Assembly: GCA_003508835.1 (NCBI GenBank)
Contig: PUFA01000027.1
Span: forward strand, 1,550,001 to 1,614,000
DNA from: Eonycteris spelaea
Lineage: Eukaryota; Chordata; Mammalia; Chiroptera; Pteropodidae
Direction: 5' to 3'
DNA length: 64,000 nucleotides
The first letter of the stretch is position 1; every line of letters starts with the position of its first letter. The notes under the pieces are model-generated. The model worked only from the letters and a program-made list of their open reading frames with translations, searched no databases and was not told the origin of the DNA. The position numbers and the translations under genes are program-made. Positions 12,197-25,290 of the stretch are shown one piece after another.

Positions 12197-12357
12197 GCGG
12201 CTTTCAACCTAGCTGGGCAGCTTTTTAAAATACCAATGCTGGGTTACACTTCCAGAGATTCTGATACATGTGGTCTGAATTGGAGCGCAGGAATAAGTAT
12301 TTTTAAATATTCCCCAAGTGATTCTAATGAGCAACCAGGGTTGAGAACCAGGGGCTA
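12197..12357 (+). mobile_element. MER5-like hAT DNA transposon relic
   Basis: GGCTTTCAACCTAGCTGGGCAG, then CCAGAGATTCTGATAC, then CCCCAAGTGATTCTAATGAG and GGTTGAGAACCAGGG follow the MER5 consensus, including the right terminal repeat. Confidence 0.75.
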
Positions 12358-13366
12358 GAGAGAGAGTGGGATGCCCATATTTACAGGAGGCAGAGAAGGT
12401 AGAGAAGTTACGAGTACCTACCATGACTAAAGAGCCATTAAGGAATAACATCTTTTGATTGAAAAATGAGGAAAGTGTGAGACTGGGAGAGGAAGGACCA
12501 ACGAAAACACCTTTTAATATCTATCTGGTAGATGCAGTCCCTTGCATTATTCTCTCCCCTTATTTATTTCACTCCCCTTCTAGTGACTCCTACTCCCTTT
12601 CCTTTCTTCTGACCAAGCCCACCTCCCTGGTTGCTTTGGTATTATTTCCCTTTTATCATTTGCTTTCCTTACGTATTTTGTTCTTCACACTTTTCAACTT
12701 TTCCTAATTTGCTGCCCATTAGTTTCTTTCCGTATTCCTTAGCCAAAGTAGCAAAAATAACTTTGGCCAGGCAGGGAAGAGAAAACCAGACAGTTTCGGT
12801 AAATGAGCCAAGCCCGAGCTGGCTGCAGAATGGAGCAGGCCTGGAAGATCTAGGACAGCCACAGCGACTGCTACGGAAGTGGAAGCAGAAGGCAAAGGGC
12901 CGAGGCCTCCTTTTTTCTCATTTACCCACAGAGGTATGATCTCGGGTTCTTTGCAGGGGAGGAACTGCAGTTATATGTACCAGTCTCAGAGTATGAGCTT
13001 TCTTGTGTCAGTGGGAATGACTGGGAGATTATATTAGCTGGCACTGTTTAAATTATAAGTGATAGAAAGAAACTTGAAATAGCTTGAGCTAAAAGAAAAT
13101 TGTTAAACAAAAATGTCCTAAGAATGTCAAAGACAGATAAGGGCTAAAACCAAGAACTAAAATGTTCTCCAGACTGTCTCTTTGACATCCCCCCTCACCC
13201 TCTTCCCAAGCACTGCATTCTGCTGGGGGTTTTTGTTTTGCATTGTTTTTTTCCACTCCATCTTGAATGCCAGTGTTCTCTGCTGCTTTTCCATACATGT
13301 GGTGGAAACTGTACCATGGATAACAGTTCCAGCCCTAGACCGTGTGCTGTGTACGGTACGTGTGTG
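12358..13366. other. non-coding, no firm feature
   Basis: 12540-12720 is pyrimidine-rich. Open frames at 12459-12939 and 13089-13298 show no recognisable domain. Confidence 0.4.
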
Positions 13367-13389
13367 GGAGAGAGAGAGGAAGAGAGAGG

Positions 13390-13450
<61 letters not shown>
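13367..13450. repeat. (GA)n microsatellite
   Basis: About 84 bp of nearly pure GA. It opens several artificial frames on both strands (Arg/Glu or Leu/Ser repeats) that are not genes. Confidence 0.95.
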
Positions 13451-13451
<1 letters not shown>

Positions 13452-14560
13452 TGCCCTAATTTTAACACACTGGAGAAATCCAATTGCCCTTAGTCCTGGT
13501 CATCTATAGCTAACACATTCAGCTCTTCAATATCCACATGGATGCCAGGTTTGTACCCCTCTAAATTAAGCGGGGAGAATATGAAGAATCTGAGCCATTG
13601 CAAGATAGTTGTTTCAGAGCTGACTCTGAATTTTGTTTGGTTACTCATGTTCCTTTCCTTCAAAATTCTTGTAAGATAGAAAATTAAGAACAAATATATC
13701 TTAACATCCCATCGATAGTTCAATACGTAAAATTTCTCTACTTTGAAACAAAATAAATAAATAATGTATTTCATAAATCAATTCAGATTTCATCCTAGAA
13801 AAATGCTATGGGTACTTAAATGTAAAGAAAGCACTATCTGAAAAATGACAAATGTAGTAAATTTAGACGGGTACCTAACTTCATTTATGCTCTTTGAATG
13901 TGAAATGGAAGATAGGGTAGAGCCTTCAGAAGTGTGTTGCACCCTTTACCTCACATAAAAGAAGAGCTATTTAGGGAACAAGAGTGTGTTTGAGGATAGG
14001 CGTGTTGGTACACCCTTAATGCTATTTCTTTTCATTCCATCTACTATTAATTTTAAACCATGGACTTCATTTGCATTTAAAATATATGTATGCGCAAGAG
14101 TATTAGTAGTAGTAGCAGTAGTGACAGCAAAAAAATGTTTCTTGTTCATGTGTTTCAAGATTTGGACTTTGTATCATTGATTGACAATAAGAAAAAGTCA
14201 CTGTATTAGAAAATATGGAAAGTCACTGTAATTATTCATATTATTCCTAAAATGACTTTGGATCAAATAGGAAATACAAACTAAAATTACAGAATATCTA
14301 TAACAATACTGAAACCGTTATATGTCAGAATTAGTGGCATGCTACTAAAGCATTGCTCAGAGATAAATATAATAAATATTTATAATCATTTAGCATAAAA
14401 AATAAAATAATAATGTATACATTCAAATAAAGAAATGGGAACAAAATACAGAAATAAGGCATTAATAAAATAAAAATGGAATTGAGTTGGCAAAAAAAAT
14501 CTAAAAATTGTTCTTTTTTAAATATAATGAAAAATAAATACATATCTCACCTAAGCAAGA
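13451..14560. other. non-coding, no firm feature
   Basis: AT-rich. The part from about 14280 on is A-rich on + and may be decayed L1 leading into the recognised L1 fragment at 14575, but no motif proves this. Confidence 0.35.
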
Positions 14561-14574
14561 AAAAAAAATAATAG

Positions 14575-14700
14575 ATGCTCAAAATATCAAATGATAAGGG
14601 GAAAATAACCACAGAGTCTGAGGAAATACAAAGAATAATAAGAAACTACTTTTCTCAACTCTGTACAAACAAATGTGAACATCTGAATGATATTCATTTT
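14575..14700 (+). mobile_element. L1 LINE relic, ORF2 fragment
   Basis: The translation contains NDKGKITTESEEIQRIIRNY followed by FSQLCTNKCEHL. This matches the conserved L1 ORF2 segment between the endonuclease and reverse transcriptase domains. It is cut short on both sides, so it is a small relic. Confidence 0.8.
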
Positions 14701-14930
14701 TCTGTTGGAAAAAGAAATCCTTTTAATAATGAGAATGACATGGAAGCCACATGTTGAAGCCAGCAAACCCTCTGTCAGACTGGGTCTGTGAATGACTTCA
14801 TGGAAGAGAGCTGCTTCCATAACCACTCACCTGCTCAGAACTGTTATATAGAGAAGAAGTATACTTTCATTGCGTTCAATAAGTCATACCTTTAGGAGCA
14901 ATCTCTTATAGTAGCCTATCCTAACTGTAT

Positions 14931-15400
14931 TAGTTTTTTTTTTTTTTTTTTTTATCACTGCATAACAAAGTACTCCAAAATGTAGTGGGTTATAAGACAG
15001 CAAGCAATTATTATCTCGTGCTCACAGTTTCTGAGGATCAGGCATTCGAGAATACTTAACTGGGTTGTTCTGACACAGGGTCTTGCATGAGGTTGTAATC
15101 ATAATTTCTGCAGAGGCTGCATCATCTGAAGCCATGACTGCTTGATGGAGCCACTTCTAAGAAGGCTCAGTCACATGGTTATTAGAGTCTTCAGGTTCTT
15201 GCTTGCTGGAAACTTCACTTTTCATTAGGCAGATCTCTCCACAGGGCTGCCCGAATGTCCTCAGGCATGGAAGCTGGCTTCTCTTGCAGTAAGTGGAGAG
15301 AGAGGAGGAGGGGGTGTGCCATAGTGTCTTTATAACCTGATTGTGGAATTGACTTCCTATCACTGCTGTTAGATTCTAGTCATCACACAGATCATCCTGG
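14931..15400 (-). mobile_element. MaLR-type LTR relic (3' part)
   Basis: Starts CTGTATTAG, then a T-run, CATAACAAAGTACTCC, GTGGGTTATAAGACAGC, CACAGTTTCTGAGGATCAGG and GTCTTTATAACCTGATTGTGG. This is the antisense order of a mammalian MaLR (MLT-class) LTR, so the element points left. A possible 5' end lies at 15778-15870, separated by about 380 bp of other sequence. Confidence 0.6.
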
Positions 15401-15776
15401 TACAATGTGAAAGGGGAAGGGCTGGTTTCCCAGGCTTGTCATTTACGTAGTTGTAGAGAACACCATGCTCAGAAAGGTACCACAATTGGTTTAATGCTCT
15501 GCTGGCTCCATCTTGAAACTCTTAATAATTTTATATTTGAATTTATGTTTTGCAAATGAAAACTGATGTGACAATTTATAAATATTTTATACACATATGT
15601 AAATAATATTGTTGACACTAAATTGCAAATAAAAAATACCATAAATTGAAAGAAAAAGTAACCATGGAAGAAAGAAAAAAAAAAACTATATATTTTAGTA
15701 CTTCTGATAGTAATTTTTTTTCTTTTTGTTTTTGAACTAGGGACACTTTCTTCTCATATTGAACTGAACCCTGAAA

Positions 15777-15867
15777 ATGGTAGCCAGCCCACAAAGGTGA
15801 TATTTACAAAGGTGTGACTATCAAGAGATGGCAATCTTTGGGGGCAATCTCAGAGGCTGGCTACCAT
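15777..15867. repeat. 13-bp inverted repeat around a possible MaLR 5' end
   Basis: ATGGTAGCCAGCC at 15777-15789 is exactly complementary to GGCTGGCTACCAT at 15855-15867. Between them ACAAAGGTG occurs twice (15791-15799, 15806-15814). The right arm with GGGGGCAATCTCAGAGGCTGG resembles the start of the LTR at 14931-15400. Confidence 0.7.
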
Positions 15868-15869
15868 GC

Positions 15870-16929
15870 TAATTAATGCAAGGATAATCCTCCCCACCAA
15901 AAAAAAAAAAACAAAAACCTGTTTTTAGCATTATAGTGAATTTATATATGGATATATATATGTGTGTTATATATGTATTTACATAAGTCTGATTCATCAA
16001 AACATTCTCACAATAGCATTCATTATTTTATGTCAGTTTCCAAAGCTTAAAGAGCAAGCAAGGATGGGTGAATGTTGAAAAGATTAGGTAGTATCTGTAA
16101 AAAAATTAAAACCAAGTAAAAATCTATCTTGTTTTTATTATTGTGATCCTCTGGCAATTTTTTACATGGAGGTGATAAAGTAATCTACTATAAAAATTTT
16201 TTGTTGCTCTAATTTCTAAATCGTTTTGGTTACTGTTGAGTTTCAACAATAGAATTTACTTCAAATTAGTGTAGTTTTATTACTCACCATTTAATAAACA
16301 TTGTATTTTACACAAAAGTAAGTTCAGAGAACTTCAAGATTAATCAGTCCCAGACACCTACACATTCAAGAACATACATTTGTTCAAGAATCTGTGATGG
16401 TTCCAAATTATTGAATTTTTTGTTCATGCTTGCTTTGGGTGCCAATTGTATCTCCAGCCATCGTGGTACTACCTATTCCTGTGGTAAGAACACTTAAGAT
16501 TGACCGCCTTAGAAAATTTCAAGTATAAAATACAATATTGCTAATTATCATTACCATGCTCTATATTAGATTTATTGAATCTATTCATCTTGTACAACTG
16601 AAACTATGTACCCTTTGTAATAAGCCTTCTATTTTTCTTAAAAACAATAAACTAGAAATGTGCAAAATACATCTAACTTGAAAAGCTGATATTTCTAATG
16701 TATAAGGATAGAATATTCAAACACTAAAAATATACAAACATTCCAAAAGCACACATACAAAAGTAATATTTGTTCAGTAGTGGCTCCCAAGGCAAGGCAG
16801 TGGGAGCTTAATATTCATTAAGTCATTTGATATTCACAACAATGTGCAAAAAATCATCTTGTATGCAGAATTCAGAAGAAATAACAAATGTCTTCTGTGA
16901 GAAAAAATAGAAGAGACCAAGTGTCTAAA
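15870..16929. other. non-coding, no feature recognised
   Basis: AT-rich intergenic sequence with an A-run at 15899-15911 and a short TATATG patch near 15950. I see no gene or clear repeat. Confidence 0.45.
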
Positions 16930-17135
16930 GCATATTCAATAGATGTTTTATATGCATTATCATTTATAATCCTAGGATTTAAGTGCATTTTATAGATGAG
17001 GAGATTGAGCCATTAGAAGGAGTCTGAATTACTCAGCCAAGGTCACATACCTGCTATATTGCAGAACTAGAATTTGTACCCAGTTATCTCTAACCTAGAG
17101 TGTATATGCTTTTGCTGCACTGTACTGTCTTCCTC
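16930..17135 (-). repeat. MIR SINE relic
   Basis: The antisense MIR order is clear: TTTTATAGATGAGGAGATTGAG, then CTCAGCCAAGGTCACATACC, then GCAGAACTAGAATTTGTACC. Confidence 0.75.
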
Positions 17136-17231
17136 TTGAAATTTATCATCTGTAATCGGGAAAGGAAGACACATGAAACATTTAAATAGCAACTAAAAGC
17201 CAAATATGATGTTGTGCCAAAATAAATGGTA

Positions 17232-17233
<2 letters not shown>

Positions 17234-17283
<50 letters not shown>
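17234..17283. repeat. (GT)n microsatellite
   Basis: About 25 uninterrupted GT units. Confidence 0.97.
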
Positions 17284-17286
<3 letters not shown>

Positions 17287-19258
17287 CAGGAAAAGTAAGT
17301 AAATCTAATTAAAGAGGTTTTTGTCTCTTACTGCATTTTGTTTAGAGGACCTGCAATTTATTGTAAACCTCTACAGAGTTGACTATCTTTCCATTTTCTT
17401 CCCACCCATCCTCCAGTGACGTCTGCCCTCTGTGAACCATAAGGCAGAGACAGCTCCTTTTCTCTAAGAAGACGACTTATCTAACTGATGTGACGACAAA
17501 AGACAGAACTATTGTTTCATGTTAAGCAAAATTAAGGTGTAAAATGCCTGGCTCATGTGTCACTTGTCTTTCTGTCACTCTGTCACTCTGTTCTCTTTGG
17601 CTCCCTTTAGGAGCCTCACGTTTCTCTTTCCTCCAAGTACAGTACCCAGTAGGGCAGGCCTGTCTTAATGAGACGACCTGGGAAGGCACGAGAGGAAGAA
17701 TTAGAGGCATATTTTCCTTCTTGGGTCTAAGCAAATGCTCTAATCTAGCTTTAATGAAATTTCAGTAGGTAGTTTGATCATTATCTGACTTTTGAGTCCA
17801 CTTCTCAATTTGTTCAGAACTCAGACAGGAGAAGTTTGTGATCATTTGGTAACAAAGAACTTCAACAGTGAACAGCTTTAGGAAGGATCTTACTTTCCTG
17901 GCAAAAAAAGACCTTGTTTGCCAAAGGAACGCCCTCTCCCTTGTAAATTATTGTAACTATGTAGTCTACCTACCAAGTAAGCTCATAAATTTGTTTATTA
18001 TAGTGTTAGTGGACATGAGTGACCAGGAAGGAGACATAGATGTTAGACAACTTTTTCCCTTCGATGGAAAGACTTATTTATGACTTGTTTTTGTCTGCAA
18101 AACAAAAACACCCTGTCATAACAATTAAGACAGTCATGTGAGGGTATGCTAACTTCGTACAGGTATTTTTCTACTTCATTCAGTTTATTACACTTACTGA
18201 AATAACAGACAATATATCTTTTTATATTTTATTTTTGTGCTTGTCTTAATGATTTACATGTTTATTTTCAATATTGCTTCTCGCGATCCTTGATTAACCA
18301 TAATTCCAAAAATGACAGTTTTTTTTCTATTGCTACTTGTTTATGATGATTTTAAATGTTTTGGTCAATTTCAATGAGTTTAGCTATGAATTTCAATATT
18401 GAACTACAGGAAATTTCTTATATATTATCTTAAATCAAGCATGGACAAGTAATATTACTCAAATATTTACTAATTCGATGAATTTCTACAAGTCTTTTTT
18501 TGTCTTCCTAGGAGAGTAGACATTACTAATCATTCTTAGTTAATGGTTCTTTGTAAATAAAATACCTAATTCATAATCAATCTTATACAAAACTGGTGTT
18601 AAACAAGAGCATTTGCATTAAAGATATTTTACTCTGAAATGAACTTTTGTACAATCTCACATCCATGAGTGAAGTAAATAGGTGAGTTTTGCAAAGATCC
18701 TTGTTTAATAGAGAAAAAAATAATTAAATATTAGCAGAAAGTAGGGTTTGGCCTTTGGGAAACTCACTCATGCCTGACATTTCCCATAACATTCAGTAAG
18801 TGCCTCCTCTGGTCTGGGCAGAGGCAGCATATGAAGAAGCTAATGAATGCATGGCCAAATGGAACCTCTTTGCTTGGCAGATTTTCCTCCATTTCTATTA
18901 GCTGTTAGGAGAAAAACACTTTTTTTGACCTTTTAAATAGCTAGACTTCAAAATAATTTTAGAATTAGCATATTTGCACATTTTTTTCTGAACCCTGAGC
19001 ATATATAATACAAATATATAGTCATAATCCTTACCCTGTTACTTTATTCTAAATAACAAAAATGGGAGGACCTTGAGACAAGGGCTCACGGCGTGCTCAC
19101 ACTGATAATAGTGCTCATTTCAGAGAAAAGAGTTCAAAAGAAGTACTTGGATTATAAAATAAATGAATTATATGGAAATAAAAAGAGAAAATGAATTTAC
19201 AAATGCTGCTGGGGATAAACATGTTAAATACTATATAATATCTGGCTTTTGACCAAAA

Positions 19259-19279
19259 AACAAACAAACAAACAAACAA
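19259..19279. repeat. (CAAA)n microsatellite
   Basis: About five CAAA units. Confidence 0.8.
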
Positions 19280-19648
19280 CTTAATTAGGGGTTTTAAATT
19301 GAATCATTCATTTTTTAAAAAAATTATTTTAGTGTCTTTAGTAACATACTAGCTGGAAGTTTTAGCTAAGCAGTGAATTTTCAAAGTCAACATAGAAAGC
19401 TTGAAAAAGACAGGATGTAAAAAAAAATAGGCCTTGTCTAATCCCTGAAAAAGAAAAGCTGCTGTTATAAAAACATTTTAAATAGTTGTGTTACTTACAA
19501 TAACAATTAATGAGAATATTTACATTATGTTATTAAGCAAATTATTTGGCACAAAGAATATTGAATGATATTAAGACAATTCCCACTGTAATTGATAAAT
19601 CTAATAGACTTGATATATATTGCATGTATTGTAAGTAAAATTTAATAA

Positions 19649-19684
19649 GAAATATCTGTAGAAATATCTGTAGAAATATCTGTA
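19649..19684. repeat. 12-bp tandem repeat, three copies
   Basis: GAAATATCTGTA is repeated exactly three times in tandem. A partial unit follows. Confidence 0.95.
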
Positions 19685-20799
19685 GAATATACATAGGCAC
19701 TTCTGTTCCCTTTACACTTTATCTGAAAGCCCAGGTTTATCTTTTAATCACATATCCTCAGACTTTGAATATAATGTGTCCCTTCACAGGGGAGGGGTTG
19801 CCATATGAGGTTCAAATCTAATAGTCACAAAATTAGCATACTATTTCTAATGCATTAGCAAACAGTAAATCATAGTCCAGGACTTCAGTACAGGAAATCG
19901 AGTCCTGCTTTGAAATTTGGTAACATTTCAGGCATAGAGTTTTTCTTAGCGTAATAGTTAATGCTAAAAAGAAAATTACATGAAAGTCTTCCAGATCAGG
20001 GATATGCTTCTGCTAAATCTAAAACAGCCTCAGTTCCTTCTGCAGTTCCCTTGTGTATCAGTCCTCTTCGATATCAGTGAACAGGCTCATCCACCTTTCT
20101 GGAAAGTTAGTCACCCGCCGTCTGGATTTTCCTAAAACCATTCCTAAACAGGCTTTATGGTTTCAACATAATTATTAATGAAGCCCACTCTCACTCTCAA
20201 AAGTGTCTCAGTCTGGATAATTAATTATATAGTTACCCTATTTTTGGTTAAGGTACAAATAGGAAATTTTATTAATGATATGGGATTGTTGCTAATGAGA
20301 TTTAACCAAGAAAGTTTTACTAATACAGCAATTTTCCATGAAGTAAGCTAACTTTCAAAGGGGCAGAAAAATGCTTTATTAAATAAATTTCCTTTTTGCA
20401 TTTTGCAGTTCCTTCCAAGAGATGGAATTTTTTTTTAAGTCTAATTAGGATTTTAAAAAAGAGTCTTGAGAAAATTCCTGGAAGAAGCTTTGTTTTTCTT
20501 AAAATATAACTTTATTTGAGGCATCAGGCTGAGGACATGTTACTTTCTAACCAGAGAATGACATTATCCATCAAGTCTTTGGCCATAATTCTTCAATAGA
20601 CTTTAGTGTATCATTCTGCTCAAGTGATCGAGTGCACAGTGTTAGCTCTGGAGTGTCAGTTGCCATTCATCAAAGACAAAGTCTGCTTCTGTGACAGCGC
20701 CCAAGTAGCTAGGCACCAAAACCAATATGCACAAAATACTATCACTGAAGTTGGCTTCAAGGCAAATATGTTAGACCACATATAACCAGTTATTTCCTG

Positions 20800-21005
20800 A
20801 CTCAATTAACATTTACAGAAAACCTATGATATGCCAGGCACTTCGATAGGAATATTTTATTTGATCCTAATAAGAACCTGTGAGGTATGTGTTACTTTAC
20901 AGATAGGAAAACAGAGAGCGAGAGTCATTAAGTGACTTCTTGGGAGTCACTTAGCTGGTTATCTGTAGAGGTTGATTCAAATCCAGGCTGCCTGATGACT
21001 AAAGC
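20800..21005 (-). repeat. MIR SINE relic
   Basis: ATATGCCAGGCACTTCGATAGG, then TTTACAGATAGGAAAACAGAG, then GATTCAAATCCAGGCTGCC follow the antisense MIR order with little gapping. Confidence 0.8.
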
Positions 21006-21438
21006 TCAAAGCTTCAGTTGCCTCTAGGGAGGTTTTGGGAGCTTCAGTTCCCTGTAGCTATTTGAACTACAAAGGGGCACATCGTTCCCATCATACTAGA
21101 ACTAGCTCTGGGAGAACAAATGCTGGGTAAGGCATTTTAATAAAGTATATTTTCAGGGTTGACTATTGGAACTGGCCAGTGAGGAAACTGGATGGGAAGT
21201 GGGGGCGGGGGAAAATGATTTCAGATACATATAAAACTGCACATTGCAAAGATCTGGTGACTGTTGATCATAAGAATTCAGCGGTGAGAATACACAGAGA
21301 TGAAACAGGCCTTCAGGTTTCTCATGCACACCTCAACCCTTGGCCTCTGAGCCTTGTGATGAGGATGCTGAAAAGCAAAAACTGAATAGGGAGATGTCTT
21401 TATTTTGTTTTATTTTTTTATTTTTAAAATTTTTGTAA

Positions 21439-22050
21439 GCAAGACTTCTCTGGGGGGTACAACAGGCTTCAACGCTTTCTGGAGGCTGGGGGTTAAGGAT
21501 GCATGTGTGTTGTATATGGTTGTAGATACAGGAGTCTAGGCATTTGTCAAAACTCACAGAACTTCACACCACAAAGAAAGAATTCTATAGTATGTAAAAT
21601 GCTTTCCAAATTGACCAGGATGTGAGAAGAACCCCAAATGGAATAGAAACTGTAGCAAATGAATCTAACTGGATATTTCACAAGTAACAAAACTGAAGGA
21701 GGTGGAAAAGGAAAGACCTAACCTAAGTTACTTTGCAAAACACTATTTTGACTGAATGATGTGAAACTAAAGATTAAAAGAACTCTACACAAATAATGTA
21801 GTTAACTTAGTAAATTTGTTTCTCACATGGGTATGGAGTTATAATTTAGAAACTACTTCTATATATACTGAATTTAGACAACTAAATACACATATTGTAG
21901 ATAATGAAGGCCAGTTTTCTCACTGTTTATAGTAGAGAGAAATGAAATATATAGAAAGCTGGATGAAGGGCATGAGGTAACTCTCAGAGCTATTTTTGCA
22001 ACTTATCCATTAGTCTAAAATTCTTTCAAAACAAAAAGTTTTTAAAATGT
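21439..22050 (+). mobile_element. L1 LINE relic, 3' end region
   Basis: TTGTCAAAACTCACAGAACTTC near 21546 is a typical L1 3' UTR phrase. The sequence to about 22050, ending ATTCTTTCAAAACAAAAAG, matches the 3' end of an old L1 group. No coding frame is present. Confidence 0.6.
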
Positions 22051-23644
22051 GAAGAAAATGTACCAGAATATTAAGAATAGATATCTTGGAAAGTAAAAAA
22101 TACAGATGACTTTTATTTTCTCCTTCATACTTTTCTGTTTTCTAAAATCTCTATAATGAGCACGTGTATTCAGGAAAAGATAAGTTAAATATTTTCATTT
22201 TTGATCAAGAAATTTTTATGTATGGCTTCAGTTGTGGAAAAAAATACAAATTGTTTTTATTTTAATAAGATAACGCAAAATTTTTGTATCACGTTAGAAA
22301 GTATCTGAAAGCTTTAAGAGCAAAGGAAATTCAGCTTTGATAGGAGAAATACCATCCTAGTTAATGCTGTTTTTGGTATAGATACCTCAATTGTCATTGA
22401 GTCATTTTTTTGTAATCTAATTACAAGCAGACAACTTACCATTTTTGAAAGCTGAAATGATCCCATATATAATGAGCATATGTGGAAAATGCTGCTTTCT
22501 CTTGAAAAGTTGAAGAATGTCATGATACTGTCTTTTAATATTATGCTCAATCGTAATGTCATATACTGATTTTCAGTTTTCAAAATAGTATGAGTCTACG
22601 AAATATACTTGTTAAAGAAAAACCTTACATCTCTCTTGGAAGTTTTGGAAGGCACTGCAGGATTTCACAGTGCCTCCGAGTCATTATTTTGACATGTTAT
22701 TATATAATTCTGTAGCTGTGATAAATGGGACTGAAAAGAAGCCTGTTTCCTTTTAAGCTTCTGGACAAACGCCAGGGAAGAGCTGAAATTAGCAGAAACA
22801 GACTTCACTGTTGTCATTACTTGGAACCTGAAGGACCTACTGTGAAAAAACCTACATCTTAGTTTCTAAGCAACTTGAAAATTTTGTTGAAAGTTGAAAT
22901 AGGTATAATTTCAGGAGCGTTGCAGAAAAACTGATTAGATATCAGTGGATATAATGGAAGGCTTATGAGATAGAAAACCCAAATCATTCTTTCACCCTTG
23001 CTCTTCCCCATCCCCCTTACATCCAGAACCATTTTTCACTTTTAAAAAAAGAATGTTAAGTTTTTACTTTCAAAAGTAGAACAAAGAAGATATGACAAGA
23101 TTATTTTGAGAGCTTTATCAAACAGAATACATTTGAAGGTATCTACTTATGATCTAAATACATACGTATACATGATATTCATATTAAGCCACATAATGAC
23201 AATTTAAAAATTTAAAATAAATGCTTTAATGCTGTCAGCTTTATTTATTTATTAGTCAAGCTGAATGTAGGCAGGGTGTCTAAACAATAGTTTTCTGATA
23301 ACTCTAAAACAAAAAAATAATTTTACTGCAATTTTAAGACTAGAAATCAATTTAACATTAGTGTTTTATTCATTTTCTATTCTGTCTCATCCTGATCACT
23401 TGAAGATGAACATTTGGATATTTCAGTCTGGTCTCCTATAGACCATCTTTGTCAAAGGATCATAACATGGGATACTGATTTGTTCACTGTTCACAGAGCT
23501 TTCAGTTCAAAGATGATGGAACAGTTCTCCTTTACAGTGACTTAGAATCTGCTGTAATATATAAACTAAGATCATACTTGGAATATTTCTTGTCTTCAAT
23601 ACCTGTTTGTCTTCATAAGTATGAATTTTACGTTGAAGGAGGCC
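22051..23644. other. non-coding, no feature recognised
   Basis: AT-rich sequence without a recognisable gene or repeat. The minus-strand frame at 22314-22583 is unlike any family I know. Confidence 0.45.
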
Positions 23645-24330
23645 GTTAAAGAATAAAACTCAACTGAATAAATGTGAAGATCTAATTGGCTTTATTAAAT
23701 GAATCATGAATCAAGGGACATCCTATCTAGTAATTAGGAGGTGCTGGGAGGGGCAAGATTGCTGCTAACTAAAGAAAAGAAAGGATTATTTTTAGACCAG
23801 AACACCTAGTTTTTGGGGAAGGGAATGGCAAGTGTTTTTATCATGCAGATGCCTCTTCTTCCTATGGGCTGCAGGATGGAGAGGGCCCACGTGACAGATT
23901 ACCTCATTGTGTGGACCAGAAATTCCAGACTAGTTGTTTAAGACTAGTGTTTCTGGGAGAGGTTGACACAGCAATTAGGTAAAGTATTAAATTTAGGTTT
24001 CTTATCATGGGCTGTAGCACAAGTGACGCATTCTGGGCCTGTGGTTTTCTCTCTAACAAGCCTATTACCTGGTGCTTGACAGGAGAACTTGATCAAAGTG
24101 TTACAGGGAGCCCAGGGGTGGAGCTCAGTCGTTGCATCTTTTAAAGATGGTTTTATTTGGATGGTCTGTGATGGCTTGTTTTCCTCAGAGGAATTTTCAG
24201 TAAAGTTAATGAGGCACAGAAAGTGTACAAACACCTCAAGGGCATCAAGACGAAAACCTTTATAAGTAAGATATGTGTTCAACTCAGCCTGGATAATTTA
24301 GCAACTTTGGCTACCACTCTGGGAGATCAA
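23645..24330 (-). mobile_element. endogenous retroviral LTR relic, family unassigned
   Basis: The block AAAACTCAACTGAATAAATG, then GATCTAATTGGCTTTATT, and later GATTACCTCATTGTGTGGACC and TTTTATTTGGATGGTCTGTG recalls a known mammalian ERV LTR in antisense. Minus-strand AATAAA near 23690 could be its poly(A) signal. Ends and target duplications were not found. The 112-codon open frame at 23944-24282 within it is not a viral protein I recognise. Confidence 0.45.
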
Positions 24331-24834
24331 GTTACTGAACTTGGATATTATCTTGACCAAAAGAAATGTATTGTTAAATTATTTACTTTGGTGAAAAATT
24401 AATACAGTATAGTTAACTATTAATTACATTGTAGAAAGACAAATATAAGACTTGTTTTTATTTGAATGTTTTAGGATTGATGACCTATTCCAAGATTACA
24501 CATTCTTGGGTAAACATATTCAACAGGATTTTTTTTTTCTTCTCTTTGAAAATGTCTCAGGCAATTAGGCTTAAAGGATCATATTAACCCTAGTAATGAA
24601 TTTCCCCAAAGGCTTTTATTGGTTGCTATTTTACTCACTGGATTTTATTCCATTGAAATACACCTAAACTGTTACCACATGTCCAGTGAGGTGTTTGCCT
24701 GCAAAGCAGGATGACTACCTGAGGGTGAGCTGGTGGGAGTGGGTAAGAGAGCGGTGAGGCAGAACTGCTGGATGTTCTGGGGCCTTTTCTTATGTGCCAT
24801 CGCATTGAGTCGGCCTCCATACCTGCACTCGAAG

Positions 24835-25128
24835 CTTCCTCTGTCCAGCTGGCCTTTCCCCCAAGCTCTTTGCTCTCTGTCTTGTCTCCATTCTCCCATT
24901 CTCAGCTCCTCAGAGAGGCCTTCTCTGACGGTCCTGTCTCAAGTGGTCTTCCCATTAACTCTCGCTCCAATTACCCTACTTATTTATTTCTTTATCATAA
25001 TATACTTCTTTTATTTGTCTATGGACTTAGCTACTCTCTTCCCTGCTTTATGTATCGTTGTGTCCCGAGTAAAGTGCGTGGCATGGGAAGAGGTCAATTA
25101 AATATTTCATTTAATGAGTAAATGAATA
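24835..25128 (+). mobile_element. L2 LINE 3' end relic
   Basis: TCAGAGAGGCCTTCTCTGACGG, then CCAATTACCCTACTTATTTATT, then a TGGCATGGGAAGAGGTCAATTA-type tail with AATGAGTAAATGAA follows the L2 3' consensus. The open frames here belong to no host gene. Confidence 0.75.
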
Positions 25129-25129
25129 A

Positions 25130-25290
25130 TCCCCTCAACAGTCCCGTGACACAGACAGAAGTATCCTCCATTCACAAAAAAGGAAACAGAGCCACAGAGA
25201 TTACATGACTTGCCACAAGTTAAAAATGGAAAAGTTGAAATTTAAACCTATGAGTTTTTGACTCACAGTTTTTACTGTGCTATCAAAGCT
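25130..25290 (-). repeat. MIR SINE relic
   Basis: Antisense MIR pattern: CACAAAAAAGGAAACAGAGCC, then CATGACTTGCCACAAGTTAAAA, then GTTGAAATTTAAACCTATG. Confidence 0.65.

Larger units (their letters stand above)
17284..20799. other. non-coding, no firm feature
   Basis: No protein family recognised. The frames at 17522-17768 and 17868-18083 look random. Only small tandem repeats stand out, listed separately. Confidence 0.4.

Noticed and set aside
13157..13493. Overlapping open frames of about 70-108 codons on both strands
   Set aside because: They are created by the (GA)n microsatellite and translate to Arg/Glu or Leu/Ser repeats with no domain.
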